A DNA stretch of 51,599 nucleotides from Sphingomonas pituitosa NBRC 102491 (GCF_001598435.1 NZ_BCYY01000030.1:1-51599), one strand, 5' to 3'; shown: positions 35,327 through 44,735, counted from the stretch's first letter. Made by a program: numbers and translations. The notes: a model not told the origin generated them from the sequence alone.

Positions 35327-37557
35327 GCGATCTCCACCTTGGTGGGAAGCGAGGCGGCAGGCGCCTGCCCCTCCGCACCGGCGGTGATGCGGAACTTCGC
35401 CTCGCTCTTCAGGTCGGCCGACGAAGCACCCGCCATCAGCCGGATCTCGCCGGGCTCGACGATCCATGTGCCGTCACGCCAGAAAGCGAACTGCTCGGGG
35501 CTAAGGGTGAAGCGGACGGTGCGGCTTTGCCCCGGCTTCAGGGCCACGCGCGCGAACCCGCGCAGCTCCGCCACCGGCCGCGAGACCGTAGCGACGGGAT
35601 CGTTGGCGTAGAGCTGCACCACCTCCTCCACCGCCATCGCGCCGCGATTGGTGACCTGCACCGATGCGGTGATCCGGCCACCGGGCACCAGCGTGTCGGC
35701 GCTCAGCGCCAGCGAGCCATAGGCGATCTCGCCATAGGTAAGGCCGTGGCCGAAGGCGAAGAGCGGGCCGATCTCGGTGTCATGATAGCGCGCGCTGTCC
35801 ACCGCGAGGTCCGGATTGGCCGGGCGGCCGGTGGGCAGATGCGCATAGCTTTGCGGCGACTGGCCGGTCCTGCGCGGCATGCCGATCGGCAGGCGACCGG
35901 CGGGGGCGGCCTTGCCGGTGAGGATCTCGGCGATGGCGGGGCCGCTCTCGATGCCGAGCAGCCAGGTCTGCAGCACCGCGGGCACGCCGGTCAGCTCGCG
36001 TTCGAGCGCGAGCGGGCGGCCGCCCATCAGGATCGCGACGATGGGCTTACCGGTGGCTTTCAGCGCCTCCAGCAGCGCCGCCTGCGTGGGCGACAGGCCG
36101 ATCTCGGCATAGCTGCGCGCCTCGCCGGTGCGGTCGAAATCCTCGCCGATCGCGACGAGCACGATGTCGGCCCGCTTCGCCGCCTCCACCGCCGCCGCGA
36201 CATCGGTACCCGGCTGGTATTCCGCGCCCGCCAGCGCCGTCTTGAGCGTCACCGCATCGGCTGCCTGCCCCCGCGCGCGCCACGAACCGATCGCCGACGA
36301 CGCATCGTCCGCCAGCGCGCCGATCAGCGCGAGCTTGGCCCCGGCCTTGAGCGGCAGCACCGCGCCCTCGTTGCGCAACAGCACCACCGAGCGTCGCGCA
36401 AGGTCGCGGGCCTCGGTTCGCCGCAGCGGCGCCTTGTCGCGCGCCGGGTCGCCGAAGCCATAGGGATCGTCGAACAGCCCGAGCCGTGCCTTGGCGGCGA
36501 GGATGCGGCCGACCGATTCGTCGATCAGCGGGACCAGCGTCGCATCGGCGGTCGCCGCCTCGGCGAGGTAGGTGGCGTAGCTGCCGCTCGCCATGTCCAT
36601 GTCGACGCCGGCCTTGAGCGCCAGCACCGCGGCCTCGCGCGCATCGGCGGCGATGCCGTGGTTGACCAGCTCGCGGATCGCGTTCCAGTCGCTCACCACC
36701 AGCCCCTGATAGTTCCAGCGGGCGCGGAGGAAGCCGCGCACCAGATCGGCATTGGCGGTCATCGGCACGCCGTCGAGCGCGTTGAACGCGGTCATGAAGC
36801 TGCCCGCGCCGGCCCGCGCGGCGGCATGGAAGGGCGGCAGATAGACTTCGTTGAGCGTGCGCGGCCCCACCTCGGCGCTGTCATAGTCGCGCCCGCCCTC
36901 GGCCGCGCCATAGCCGACGAAATGCTTGGCGCACGCCATCATCCGCATGCCCTTGCCCAGGTCCGCGCCCTGGAAGCCGGCGACCTGCGCCTCGGCGATG
37001 CGGCTGCCCAGATAGGCGTCTTCGCCCGCACCCTCGACCACCCGGCCCCAGCGCGGATCGCGCGCGACGTCGACCATCGGCGTGAAGGTCCAGTGCAGCC
37101 CCGCTGCCCAGGCCTCTTCCGCCGCGATCCGCGCGGCCTGCTCGGCGACCTTCGGATCCCAGCTCGCCGCCAGCGCCAGCGGCACCGGCAGGATCGTGCG
37201 ATAGCCATGGATCACGTCCATCGCGAACAGCAGCGGGATCTTGAGCCGCGATTCCTCCACTGCGACGCGCTGCAGGTCGCGCAGCGGCTCCGCGCCCGCG
37301 ACATGGAGGAACGAGCCCATCTCGCCCTTGCGCACCCGGTCCAGCATCGCCGCATCGAGCTTCGAGTTGAGCGACTTCTGCCGCCCGCCGGCGATCTGGT
37401 TCATCTGCCCGACCTTTTCGGCGAGCGTCATCTGTCCGATCAGCGCCTGGATGCGGGCGCGGGTGTCGGCCCGCAGCGGCCGGGCGGCGCGGGCGAGCGG
37501 CGTCCAGGCGGAGGCGGCGAGCAGCGCGCCCGCCGTCAACACGTCGCGTCGCTTCAT
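35323..37557 (-). CDS. bglX: GH3 beta-glucosidase, Tat-exported
   Basis: Family 3 glycoside hydrolase of 744 residues that releases glucose from beta-glucosides. It has a twin-arginine signal (MKRRDVLTAGALLAA), the lysine-histidine motif CAKHFVGYG (211-212), the nucleophile Asp290 in GLVVSDWNAI, an alpha/beta sandwich domain with GSWRARGQ, and a C-terminal fibronectin-III-like domain. E. coli BglX is about 765 residues. It overlaps GFOR and GntP genes by 4 nt each. Confidence 0.94.
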   Translation of the reverse strand: MKRRDVLTAGALLAASAWTPLARAARPLRADTRARIQALIGQMTLAEKVGQMNQIAGGRQKSLNSKLDAAMLDRVRKGEMGSFLHVAGAEPLRDLQRVAVEESRLKIPLLFAMDVIHGYRTILPVPLALAASWDPKVAEQAARIAAEEAWAAGLHWTFTPMVDVARDPRWGRVVEGAGEDAYLGSRIAEAQVAGFQGADLGKGMRMMACAKHFVGYGAAEGGRDYDSAEVGPRTLNEVYLPPFHAAARAGAGSFMTAFNALDGVPMTANADLVRGFLRARWNYQGLVVSDWNAIRELVNHGIAADAREAAVLALKAGVDMDMASGSYATYLAEAATADATLVPLIDESVGRILAAKARLGLFDDPYGFGDPARDKAPLRRTEARDLARRSVVLLRNEGAVLPLKAGAKLALIGALADDASSAIGSWRARGQAADAVTLKTALAGAEYQPGTDVAAAVEAAKRADIVLVAIGEDFDRTGEARSYAEIGLSPTQAALLEALKATGKPIVAILMGGRPLALERELTGVPAVLQTWLLGIESGPAIAEILTGKAAPAGRLPIGMPRRTGQSPQSYAHLPTGRPANPDLAVDSARYHDTEIGPLFAFGHGLTYGEIAYGSLALSADTLVPGGRITASVQVTNRGAMAVEEVVQLYANDPVATVSRPVAELRGFARVALKPGQSRTVRFTLSPEQFAFWRDGTWIVEPGEIRLMAGASSADLKSEAKFRITAGAEGQAPAASLPTKVEIA

Positions 37558-38651
37558 GCCAGTTTGATCGCGCGGTGTTCGCGGGCGGAGCGGTAGATCG
37601 CCTCGATCAGCCGCATGTCGCGCAGGCCCTCCTCGCCCGAGACGATCGGCTCACGGCCGTTCACCGCGCATTCGGCGAGGTGATCGAGCTGGCGGACGAA
37701 CTGGTTCTTGGCCGGCTTGGGCAGCACCAGCTGCTCGCGCTTGCCGCCGATCCGGGTCCACATCTCCTGCCCCTCATAGTTGGTGGCCGGCTCCAGCTCC
37801 ACCCAGCCCTTGTTGCCGGTGACGCGGTAATGGTTGTGGCCCGAGCTGTAGCTGGACACGCAATCGGCGATCAGCCCGCTGGGGAAGCGGAGCTGCCAGT
37901 CGATCCGGTCCTCCACCGTCTTGAAGCGCGGGTCGCTGCGATCGGTATGCTCCATCGCGCTGACCTCTACCGGCTCCTCACCGGCCAGATAGCGCGCGGC
38001 GTTGAGGCTGTAGATGCCGATGTCCATCAGCGATCCGCCACCCGACATCGGCTTGTCGAGCCGCCACTGGCCCGGCGACGCATAAAAGCCGTGCTCGGCG
38101 AAGATCAGCGTCGGCTTGCCGAGTACGCCGGACTGCACCGTCTCGATGGCCTTGAGGTTGTACGGCTCGAAATGGCAGCGATAGCCGATCATGAGCTTCT
38201 TAGCAGCCTTCTTCGCCGCGGCGATCATCGCCTGGCATTCGGCGACCGAGGTCGCCATCGGCTTCTCGCACAGCACGTGCTTGCCGGCCTGGGATGCGCG
38301 GATCGAATATTCGGCGTGCATGGCATTGGGCAGCACGACATAGACGAGGTCGATGTCCGGATTGTCGCGGATCCGGTCATAGGTGTCGTAGCTGTACCAA
38401 TGCGTCCTGGGGATGCCGTATTGCGCGCCGTATTTCTCCAGCTTGGCGGGCGTGCCGCTCACCAGCGCCTTCAATTCGGCGAACTCGCAGTCCTTGAGGT
38501 TGGGGAGGATCTGCTGGGTGGCGTAATAGCCGAGGCCGACCACCGCATAGCCGAGCTTGCGCTTGGGCGCGGCCACCGCTGCCGACCCGCCCAGCGCACT
38601 GGCCACTACCCCGGCGCCGATCCCGCCGAGCACGTCGCGTCGCGTTCCCAT
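37554..38651 (-). CDS. Glucose-fructose oxidoreductase-like, Tat-exported
   Basis: Oxidoreductase of 365 residues, GFO/IDH/MocA family. It has a twin-arginine signal (GTRRDVLGGIGAG), the NADP loop YAVVGLGYYATQQILP, CEKPMATSVAECQ (Lys130), and the active-site pair Asp210/Tyr214 in GGGSLMDIGIYSLN. All match Zymomonas mobilis GFOR as I recall it, which oxidises glucose to gluconolactone while reducing fructose to sorbitol in the periplasm with tightly bound NADP. Whether fructose is the acceptor here is not known. First gene of the operon. Confidence 0.88.
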   Translation of the reverse strand: MGTRRDVLGGIGAGVVASALGGSAAVAAPKRKLGYAVVGLGYYATQQILPNLKDCEFAELKALVSGTPAKLEKYGAQYGIPRTHWYSYDTYDRIRDNPDIDLVYVVLPNAMHAEYSIRASQAGKHVLCEKPMATSVAECQAMIAAAKKAAKKLMIGYRCHFEPYNLKAIETVQSGVLGKPTLIFAEHGFYASPGQWRLDKPMSGGGSLMDIGIYSLNAARYLAGEEPVEVSAMEHTDRSDPRFKTVEDRIDWQLRFPSGLIADCVSSYSSGHNHYRVTGNKGWVELEPATNYEGQEMWTRIGGKREQLVLPKPAKNQFVRQLDHLAECAVNGREPIVSGEEGLRDMRLIEAIYRSAREHRAIKLA

Positions 38652-38762
38652 GATCCCTCCTCCTCGCCCGCGTCGGCCTGCAGGTGCCGCGCGGCCGATA
38701 GCGGTATCAACAATGCGGGGGGCGAGCCAGTAGCTCAGGGTATTAGATCGAAGCGCCTGAAA

Positions 38763-40097
38763 TCAAAGCGGAAGCCTGACGGCAGCACAGAGGCCGCCGC
38801 CGTCGCGCCGCTGCAGCGTGATGTCCCCGCCATGCGCCCGCGCCGTCGCCCGCGCGCTGGCAAGGCCAAGCCCCATGCCGCCGGTATAGCGGTTGCGCGA
38901 ACGCTCGCCGCGGAAGAAGGGGTCGAACACGCGCTCCATGTCCTCGTCCGGGATGCCGGGCCCGCGATCGCGCACCGCGATCACCGCCTCATGCTCGCGC
39001 GCCTCCAGCACCACCTGCGCCCCGCCGGCATATTTCACCGCATTGCCCACCAGATTGGCGAGCATCGCCTTCAGCCCCACCGGGTCGGCCTCCACGACCA
39101 ACGGCTCGCCTGCCTCCAGGCTGACGTCCGCGCCCCGATCAGCGGCATCGTCGACCACGGTCTCGGCCAGCGAGCGCAGGTCGAGCGGCCGGCGCACGCC
39201 GATGCGGCTGGTATCCCGCACATAGGCCATAACCGCCGAGATCATCGCCTGCATCTCGCGGATGTCGCCCTCGCACGCGCCGCGGATCGCCGGATCGGCA
39301 TCCTCGATGCGCAGCCCCAGCCGCATCAGCGGGGTGCGCAGATCATGCGCCACCGCCGCGATCATCGTCGCGCGATCGTCGACATAGCGGTTCAGCCTGG
39401 CCTGCATGTCGTTGAAGGCGCGGGCTGCTTCGGCAATCTCGGCGGGCCCGTCGAGCTCGATCGGGGGTGCGCGGGGATCCCGGCCCAGCCGCTCGGCGGC
39501 GCGGGCAAAGGCGCCGATGGGGCGGGCGAAGCGCTGCGCCATCGCCCACGCGAATACCGCCGCCGCCAGCGCCGACAACACCAACCACATCACCACGAAC
39601 ACGCGCCAGGGCTCCAGCCCCGCGCCCGCCGTGACGGTCCGCCAGCTCCCATCCGCCATATGCAGCGAGGCTTCGAACCCGCCCGTGACGAGGACATCCT
39701 GCGCCGCTGCCGCGCTCGCGGGTGCGGGCGCGGGCGGCACCCCCGCCCGGTCATAGACCTGCGGGCGCTGCAGGAAGCCGACAGGGAAGCGCAGGATCAC
39801 TTGCTCGCGCCGCACCTTCAACGCTGTCGCCAGCGCCACCTCGGTCCGTTCGGCGCGCGGATTCCAGGGCTGGCGTTGCACGGTATCGGCACGCCGGACC
39901 TCGAACCCCTCGGGGACGGCGGCGGGGTTGCGCATCGCCTGCGCGATCTGGCCGACGGTGTGGAGCTTGGGGTTCGGCGTCTGCACGGCGAACAGCAGCC
40001 CGAAATTGAGCAGCTGCACGACCACCACACAGGCGAGCATCCGCGCGTAGATGCGCAGGAACAGCGGCGATCGCGGTGCCGCCGTTCCCTTGCTCAT
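38763..40097 (-). CDS. Sensor histidine kinase
   Basis: Kinase of 444 residues, EnvZ/OmpR-type. It has two TM segments (about 13-38 and 165-188), a periplasmic sensor of about 125 residues with a proline/alanine-rich insert, HAMP, the H-box AAVAHDLRTPL (His251) and an ATPase domain with NLVGNAVKYA, DRGPGIPDED and TGGMGLGLA. No ligand can be read. It overlaps the response regulator gene by 4 nt. 112 bp separate its stop from the GFOR start, so it may control that operon, but this is inference. Confidence 0.93.
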   Translation of the reverse strand: MSKGTAAPRSPLFLRIYARMLACVVVVQLLNFGLLFAVQTPNPKLHTVGQIAQAMRNPAAVPEGFEVRRADTVQRQPWNPRAERTEVALATALKVRREQVILRFPVGFLQRPQVYDRAGVPPAPAPASAAAAQDVLVTGGFEASLHMADGSWRTVTAGAGLEPWRVFVVMWLVLSALAAAVFAWAMAQRFARPIGAFARAAERLGRDPRAPPIELDGPAEIAEAARAFNDMQARLNRYVDDRATMIAAVAHDLRTPLMRLGLRIEDADPAIRGACEGDIREMQAMISAVMAYVRDTSRIGVRRPLDLRSLAETVVDDAADRGADVSLEAGEPLVVEADPVGLKAMLANLVGNAVKYAGGAQVVLEAREHEAVIAVRDRGPGIPDEDMERVFDPFFRGERSRNRYTGGMGLGLASARATARAHGGDITLQRRDGGGLCAAVRLPL

Positions 40098-40816
40098 GCG
40101 CGCGTTACGCGCGGGACGAACAGATAGCCTTCGTTGCGCACGGTGCGGATGATCTCGTCGGCGCCCGACCGCAGCTTGCGGCGCAGGCGGCTGACCTGCA
40201 CGTCGATCGCGCGATCATAGGCGTCCGAATCCGGCCCGCGCGCCGCGGCGAGCAGCGCCTCGCGGGTCAACACGCGGCGCGGCCGTTCGATGAACACGCG
40301 CAGCACCGCGAACTCGCCGTCGGTCAGGCCGACCAGCACGCCTTCGGGATCGAACAGTTCGTGGCTGCCCAGGTCGATCCGCCAGCCCTCGAAGGTGTAG
40401 ACGTCGCCTGCAGGCGGCGCCGCCGTGGTGCCGCGCTTGCGCAGCGCCGCACGCACCGTGGCCAGGATCTCGCGCGGGCTGCACGGCTTGGGCAGATAAT
40501 GGCTGGCGCCGACCTCGAGGCCGAGGATCCGGTCCTGCTCCTCGCCCAGCGCGCTCAGCAGGATCACGTCGGGGCCGTCGGCGGTGGCGATGCGGCGGCA
40601 GGCGGAAAGCCCGTCCTCGCCCGGCATCATCACGTCGAGGATCACCACGTCGACGGGCATCTTCTCGAGGATCACGTCCATGTCGCGCGCGCTCGACGCC
40701 GTCTCGACGCGGTAGCCACGCGCGCCCAGGCTGTTGGCGAGGAGCAGGCGGATATCGCGGTCGTCATCGACGACCAGCAAGGTGGCGGGTTCGTCGGAAG
40801 CGGGGTGGGTTGCCAT
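40094..40816 (-). CDS. OmpR-family response regulator
   Basis: Protein of 240 residues. The receiver domain has VVDDDRDIR, the phosphoacceptor Asp61 in VVILDVMMPGEDG, Ser89 in LLSALG and Lys110 in LPKPCSPREI. The C-terminal winged helix ends with DVQVSRLRRKLRSG and RTVRNEGYLF. The start at 40816 was chosen from the family N-terminus; ATG 40840 is possible. It is coupled to the kinase by an ATGA overlap. Confidence 0.93.
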   Translation of the reverse strand: MATHPASDEPATLLVVDDDRDIRLLLANSLGARGYRVETASSARDMDVILEKMPVDVVILDVMMPGEDGLSACRRIATADGPDVILLSALGEEQDRILGLEVGASHYLPKPCSPREILATVRAALRKRGTTAAPPAGDVYTFEGWRIDLGSHELFDPEGVLVGLTDGEFAVLRVFIERPRRVLTREALLAAARGPDSDAYDRAIDVQVSRLRRKLRSGADEIIRTVRNEGYLFVPRVTRA

Positions 40817-40884
40817 ACTCAAACTCGACTCTTGTAGCATATCGCCCCCGATGGCGGCCCCTATGAACCGATGCAGCCGAAGGT

Positions 40885-42186
40885 TCAACGTTCGCGCACC
40901 GGCCGCGCGCCGAAGCTGACCAGGCTCTCCGCGCCGTCCGCAGCGATCGCCGCTACGCCGGCAAAGGTGTCGTCGACGATGATGCCCTTCAGCACGGTTT
41001 CGGTCTTGTCGCCCGCCACGTCGACATGGCGGGTCCAGCTGTCGCTATCGGCGGGACGCCAGTAGACGCGGTATTTCGCCGCACCGGCGACCGCCGGCCA
41101 CTTCACCGTGGTGTCGGTGGCGAGCGCGCCGCTTAGGATCACCGGTTCCGGCGCGGCGGGGGCACTGGCGAGGCGGCGCAGCGTCGCCACGTTGAGCGCG
41201 GTCACCTTTGCGAGATAGGGGAAGTCCATGCGGTCGACCGTATCGCCATAGACCTTGCCGGCCTGCGTGCGCAGATCCTGGTGCTGCGCGTCGTAATTCT
41301 CCACGCCGACCGAGAAGCGCACCGCCGGATAGCCGAGCGTGAGGAAGGGCGTGTGATCGCCGCCGCGCCCGAACCGGTCCGGACGGCGCACCATCAGCAC
41401 CTTGAGCCCCGCCGGGTTCGCCGCCGCGACGCCGCGGATCGCCTTGGCCAGCGCGCGGCTGGGGCCGTCGTCCTCACCGCCATCGGCACGGCGGGACTTC
41501 GCCTCGGGCAAGGTTTCGGAGTCGCGCGCGCCTTCGGAAAAGACTCGGACGCGGTCCACCACGCGCCGGCCGTCCTGGCCGATGGTGTTGCCGACGATGT
41601 CGTTGTTGAGCACCGCCGAAACCGTCCAGCCGCGCTCCTTCGCGGTCTCGGCCAGCAGCTGGCCGCCATACAGGCCCTGCTCCTCGCCCGAAAGCGCGGC
41701 ATAGACGATGGTCGCCTTGAACTTGTGCTTCGAGAGGATCCGCGCCGACTCCAGTACCAGCGCGACGCCCGAGGCATCGTCGTTCGCGCCGGGCGCATCG
41801 GCGGTGGCGTTCATCACGTCGGTCACCCGGCTGTCGATATGGCCCATCACGATCACCACGCGGTTCGGCTCGCTGCCGCGCTGGATGCCGAGCACGTCGA
41901 CGATCCGCACGCCGCTCGGCGCGCGCGGGCCCTTGAACACCCGCGCGATCTCGCTCGTCTCGATGCAGCCGCCGCAGGCGCTGCCGATCTTGGCCAGCTC
42001 CCCGCCGAACCAGCGCCGCGCTGCGCCGATGCCGCGCGTGGGATGGTCCGGATCGGAGAGTGTATGCCGCGTGCCGAAGCCGACCAGCTTCTCCACCGTC
42101 GCCTTCAGCCGCTGGGGATCAGGACGATCCTGCGCGGCGGCGGGGGTGGCGAGCAGGGCGAGCGGCAAAAGAGCAAGGATACGCAT
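40885..42186 (-). CDS. M28-family metallopeptidase, secreted
   Basis: Zinc aminopeptidase-like protein of 433 residues. Signal peptide ends PAAAQD. Zinc ligands fit M28: His116/Asp118 in VMGHIDSR, Asp136 in GANDDASGV, Glu168-169 in LSGEEQGLYG, a later DHTPFLTLG histidine. A C-terminal fibronectin-III-like domain (about 340-430) follows. It lies upstream of the response regulator, same strand, 68 bp apart, so it may be co-transcribed or a target of the two-component pair. Confidence 0.9.
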   Translation of the reverse strand: MRILALLPLALLATPAAAQDRPDPQRLKATVEKLVGFGTRHTLSDPDHPTRGIGAARRWFGGELAKIGSACGGCIETSEIARVFKGPRAPSGVRIVDVLGIQRGSEPNRVVIVMGHIDSRVTDVMNATADAPGANDDASGVALVLESARILSKHKFKATIVYAALSGEEQGLYGGQLLAETAKERGWTVSAVLNNDIVGNTIGQDGRRVVDRVRVFSEGARDSETLPEAKSRRADGGEDDGPSRALAKAIRGVAAANPAGLKVLMVRRPDRFGRGGDHTPFLTLGYPAVRFSVGVENYDAQHQDLRTQAGKVYGDTVDRMDFPYLAKVTALNVATLRRLASAPAAPEPVILSGALATDTTVKWPAVAGAAKYRVYWRPADSDSWTRHVDVAGDKTETVLKGIIVDDTFAGVAAIAADGAESLVSFGARPVRER

Positions 42187-42221
42187 GGGCTTATGCTGAC
42201 GCGCCCGGGCGCCCGGGTCAA

Positions 42222-42677
42222 TCAGCTCAACCGGTCGATCGCGTCCATGTCGAGCGAGCCGGGGATGATCATCACCGGCACGGTAAGCTTGCCCGCGTCG
42301 GCGCCGGTGAAGTGGGCGACCAGCTTGCCGGGTGCGCCGCTGGGTGCCGCGCCCAGCACCAGCGCCGCGATGTCGCCATTCGCCGCAAGCATCTCGCGCA
42401 CGACCTTCGCCCCATCGCCCTCGCGCACCGTGATCGAGGGCGTCAGGCCGGATTCGGTGAACAGCGTGCCCGCCGCGCGCATCACCAGCGCCTCGGCCCG
42501 TTCGCGCGCTTCCTCCTCGATCGTCGCCATCACGCCGCCCCACTGGACGAACTCGGCCGGGGGAATCAGCGCCAGGATTTCGACGTTGCCGCCCGTCTTG
42601 GTCGCCCGCCTGGCAGCGAAGCGCAGCGCGATTTCGGCCTCGGGCGAATCGTCGATCACCACCAGATAGGTGCGCAT
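42222..42677 (-). CDS. Universal stress protein, UspA family
   Basis: Single-domain Usp protein of 151 residues (YLVVIDDSPEAEIALRFAARRA at the start, VLGAAPSGAPGKLVAHFTG and VPVMIIPG at the end). The glycine spacing in the C-terminal loop is not the canonical GxxGx9G[ST], so nucleotide binding is uncertain. It is divergent from pdhC with 129 bp between starts, and downstream lies the M28 peptidase gene. Confidence 0.88.
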   Translation of the reverse strand: MRTYLVVIDDSPEAEIALRFAARRATKTGGNVEILALIPPAEFVQWGGVMATIEEEARERAEALVMRAAGTLFTESGLTPSITVREGDGAKVVREMLAANGDIAALVLGAAPSGAPGKLVAHFTGADAGKLTVPVMIIPGSLDMDAIDRLS

Positions 42678-42806
42678 GGGGGCCTTCCTTGAAGTCCCGC
42701 TTTACGTGGACCGGCACGGGCCGCAGCGCAAGACCGGGGCTTGACCCTAGGGTTTACGGCGGCAAAGGAGAGGCCAGCCACCCCAGGACCAACGACGGGA
42801 ACCTTC

Positions 42807-44099
42807 ATGGGAATCGAAATCAAGATGCCGGCACTTTCTCCCACCATGGAGGAGGGCACGCTTGCCAAGTGGCTCGTCAAGGAAGGCGACACGGTGAAAT
42901 CCGGCGACCTGCTTGCCGAGATCGAAACCGACAAGGCGACGATGGAATTCGAAGCGGTCGACGAAGGCGTGATCGGAAAGATCATGATCGCCGAAGGGAC
43001 CGATAACGTAAAGGTCGGTACCGTGATCGCGGTGATGGCCGGCGAAGGCGAAGACGCATCGTCCGCCAGCGCCGCCCCCGCGCCGAGCCCGACCCCTGCG
43101 CCCGCTCCGGCACCGGCCGCCAGCGCGCCTGCGCCGACTCCGGCCCCTGCCCCGGCCGCACAGCCCGCCGCCGTGTCGGGTTCGCGCGTCAAGGCGAGCC
43201 CGCTCGCCCGCCGCATCGCCGCCGACAAGGGCGTCGACCTGGCAGCCGTGAGCGGCACCGGCCCGAACGGCCGCATCGTCAAGGCCGACGTCGAAGGCGC
43301 CAAGCCCGGTGCCGCACCGGTCGCAGCCGCCGCCGCGCCGACGCCGACCGCCGCCCCCACGGCCGCCCCGGCGCCTGCCGAGACCAAGGCCGTCTGGTTC
43401 GACGACTCGATCCCGCACGAGGAAGAGAAGCTCTCGAACATCCGCAAGACGATCGCGCGTCGCCTCACCGAGTCGAAGCAGACCGTCCCGCACATCTACC
43501 TCACCGTCGACATCCGCCTCGACGCGTTGCTCAAGCTCCGGGCTGAGCTCAACAAGGCGCTCGAAGCGCGCGGCGTGAAGCTGTCGGTCAACGATCTGCT
43601 GATCAAGGCGCTGGGCGTCGCGCTGGCGCGTACGCCGAAGTGCAACGTCACCTTCACCGGCGACAAGCTGATCAAGTACAGCCGCGCCGACGTGTCGGTC
43701 GCGGTGTCGACGCCGACCGGCCTGATCACCCCGATCATCAAGGATGCTGCGAACAAGGCGGTTTCCGCCATCGCGACCGAGATGAAGGACCTTGCCGCTC
43801 GCGCCCGCGAGGGCAAGCTGCAGCCGCACGAATATCAGGGCGGCACCGCCAGCCTGTCCAACATGGGCATGTACGGCATCAAGCAGTTCGAAGCGGTGAT
43901 CAACCCGCCGCAGGGCATGATCATGGCGATCGGCGCGGGCGAGAAGCGCCCGTATATCGTCGACGACGCGCTCGGCGTGGCGACGGTGATGAGCGCCACG
44001 GGCAGCTTCGACCACCGCGCCATCGATGGTGCCGACGGGGCCGAGATGATGAAGATCTTCAAGGAACTCGTCGAAGCCCCGATGGGCATGATCGCCTGA
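42807..44099 (+). CDS. pdhC: Pyruvate dehydrogenase E2, dihydrolipoyl acetyltransferase
   Basis: Protein of 430 residues that carries acetyl groups on lipoyl-lysine to CoA. It has one lipoyl domain (lipoyl Lys43 in EIETDKATMEFE), an Ala/Pro-rich hinge, a peripheral-subunit-binding domain (VKASPLARRIAADKGVD, SGTGPNGRIVKADVE), a second Ala/Pro hinge, and a catalytic domain with SFDHRAIDGADGA. The start at 42807 gives the standard MGIEIKMPALSPTM. E1 genes are not in the window; lpdA follows after two small genes. Confidence 0.95.
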   Translation: MGIEIKMPALSPTMEEGTLAKWLVKEGDTVKSGDLLAEIETDKATMEFEAVDEGVIGKIMIAEGTDNVKVGTVIAVMAGEGEDASSASAAPAPSPTPAPAPAPAASAPAPTPAPAPAAQPAAVSGSRVKASPLARRIAADKGVDLAAVSGTGPNGRIVKADVEGAKPGAAPVAAAAAPTPTAAPTAAPAPAETKAVWFDDSIPHEEEKLSNIRKTIARRLTESKQTVPHIYLTVDIRLDALLKLRAELNKALEARGVKLSVNDLLIKALGVALARTPKCNVTFTGDKLIKYSRADVSVAVSTPTGLITPIIKDAANKAVSAIATEMKDLAARAREGKLQPHEYQGGTASLSNMGMYGIKQFEAVINPPQGMIMAIGAGEKRPYIVDDALGVATVMSATGSFDHRAIDGADGAEMMKIFKELVEAPMGMIA

Positions 44100-44112
44100 T
44101 CGGAGCCGGGCG

Positions 44113-44340
44113 GTGCGCGTGCTCATCGAGGTTCTCCACATCGTCGCGGGCTTGCTCGCGGCGATGGTGATCGCGTCGCTTGCCGCCTGGTCGTATCGCC
44201 GCGCCACCAACGACATCTGGCTGGTCGCCACTGTCGCCATGGTCGCGGTGGTGGTGATGGGCATCGGTCCGCTGCGGCGGGCCTATGCCGCGGACCGCGC
44301 CCGCCTGCACGGCAACGAGGAGGCTGCCCGCGATGATTGA
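44113..44340 (+). CDS. Small two-TM membrane protein
   Basis: Protein of 75 residues with two hydrophobic segments (about 5-25 and 35-53) and a charged C-terminus. The start is GTG at 44113, 13 bp after pdhC, and the stop overlaps the thioesterase start by 8 nt. So it sits inside the pdhC-lpdA unit. Function unknown. Confidence 0.75.
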   Translation: MRVLIEVLHIVAGLLAAMVIASLAAWSYRRATNDIWLVATVAMVAVVVMGIGPLRRAYAADRARLHGNEEAARDD

Positions 44341-44728
44341 CCAACAGGGCGGCCCGCCCGATCGCCAGCCCGCGATCCGCGTGACGACGATGCCGGCGGA
44401 TACCAATCCGTATGGCGACATCTTCGGCGGCTGGCTGATGAGCCAGATGGACATGGCCGCGGGGCTTTTCGCCTCGCGTTATTCGCGCGGCCGCGCGGTG
44501 ACGGTGGCGGTGGAGGGGATGAAGTTCCACTCCCCCGTGGCCGTGGGCGACGAAGTCTCGGTCTATGCCGAACTGGTCAAGGTCGGCCGCACGTCGATGA
44601 CGATCGAGATCCAGGCGTGGCGGCGCGGCCGGCACGTCGAGGAAAGCTGCCTCGTCACCCAGGCGCAGTTCGTGTTCGTCGCGGTGGACGAGCACAAGCG
44701 TCCGCGGCCGGTGGAACAGATCGTTTGA
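44333..44728 (+). CDS. Hotdog-fold acyl-CoA thioesterase, YciA-like
   Basis: Protein of 131 residues with the YciA/acyl-CoA hydrolase pattern PADTNPYGDIFGGWLMSQMD, including the probable active-site aspartate, followed by GMKFHSPVAVGDEVSV. It hydrolyses acyl-CoA thioesters in the family. Lying between E2 and E3 of pyruvate dehydrogenase it could control acetyl-CoA/CoA levels, but this is inference. The chosen start lacks a strong Shine-Dalgarno site; coupling to the upstream gene may supply ribosomes. Confidence 0.9.
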   Translation: MIDQQGGPPDRQPAIRVTTMPADTNPYGDIFGGWLMSQMDMAAGLFASRYSRGRAVTVAVEGMKFHSPVAVGDEVSVYAELVKVGRTSMTIEIQAWRRGRHVEESCLVTQAQFVFVAVDEHKRPRPVEQIV

Positions 44729-44735
44729 TGCACCC

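Noticed and set aside
35527..37596. Open frame of 689 codons on the plus strand
   Set aside because: Antisense to the GH3 gene, low-complexity Arg/Gln/His content.
37575..40127. Open frame of 850 codons on the plus strand
   Set aside because: It spans opposite GFOR and the histidine kinase, both with intact motifs, and crosses their intergenic gap; shadow of GC-rich coding.
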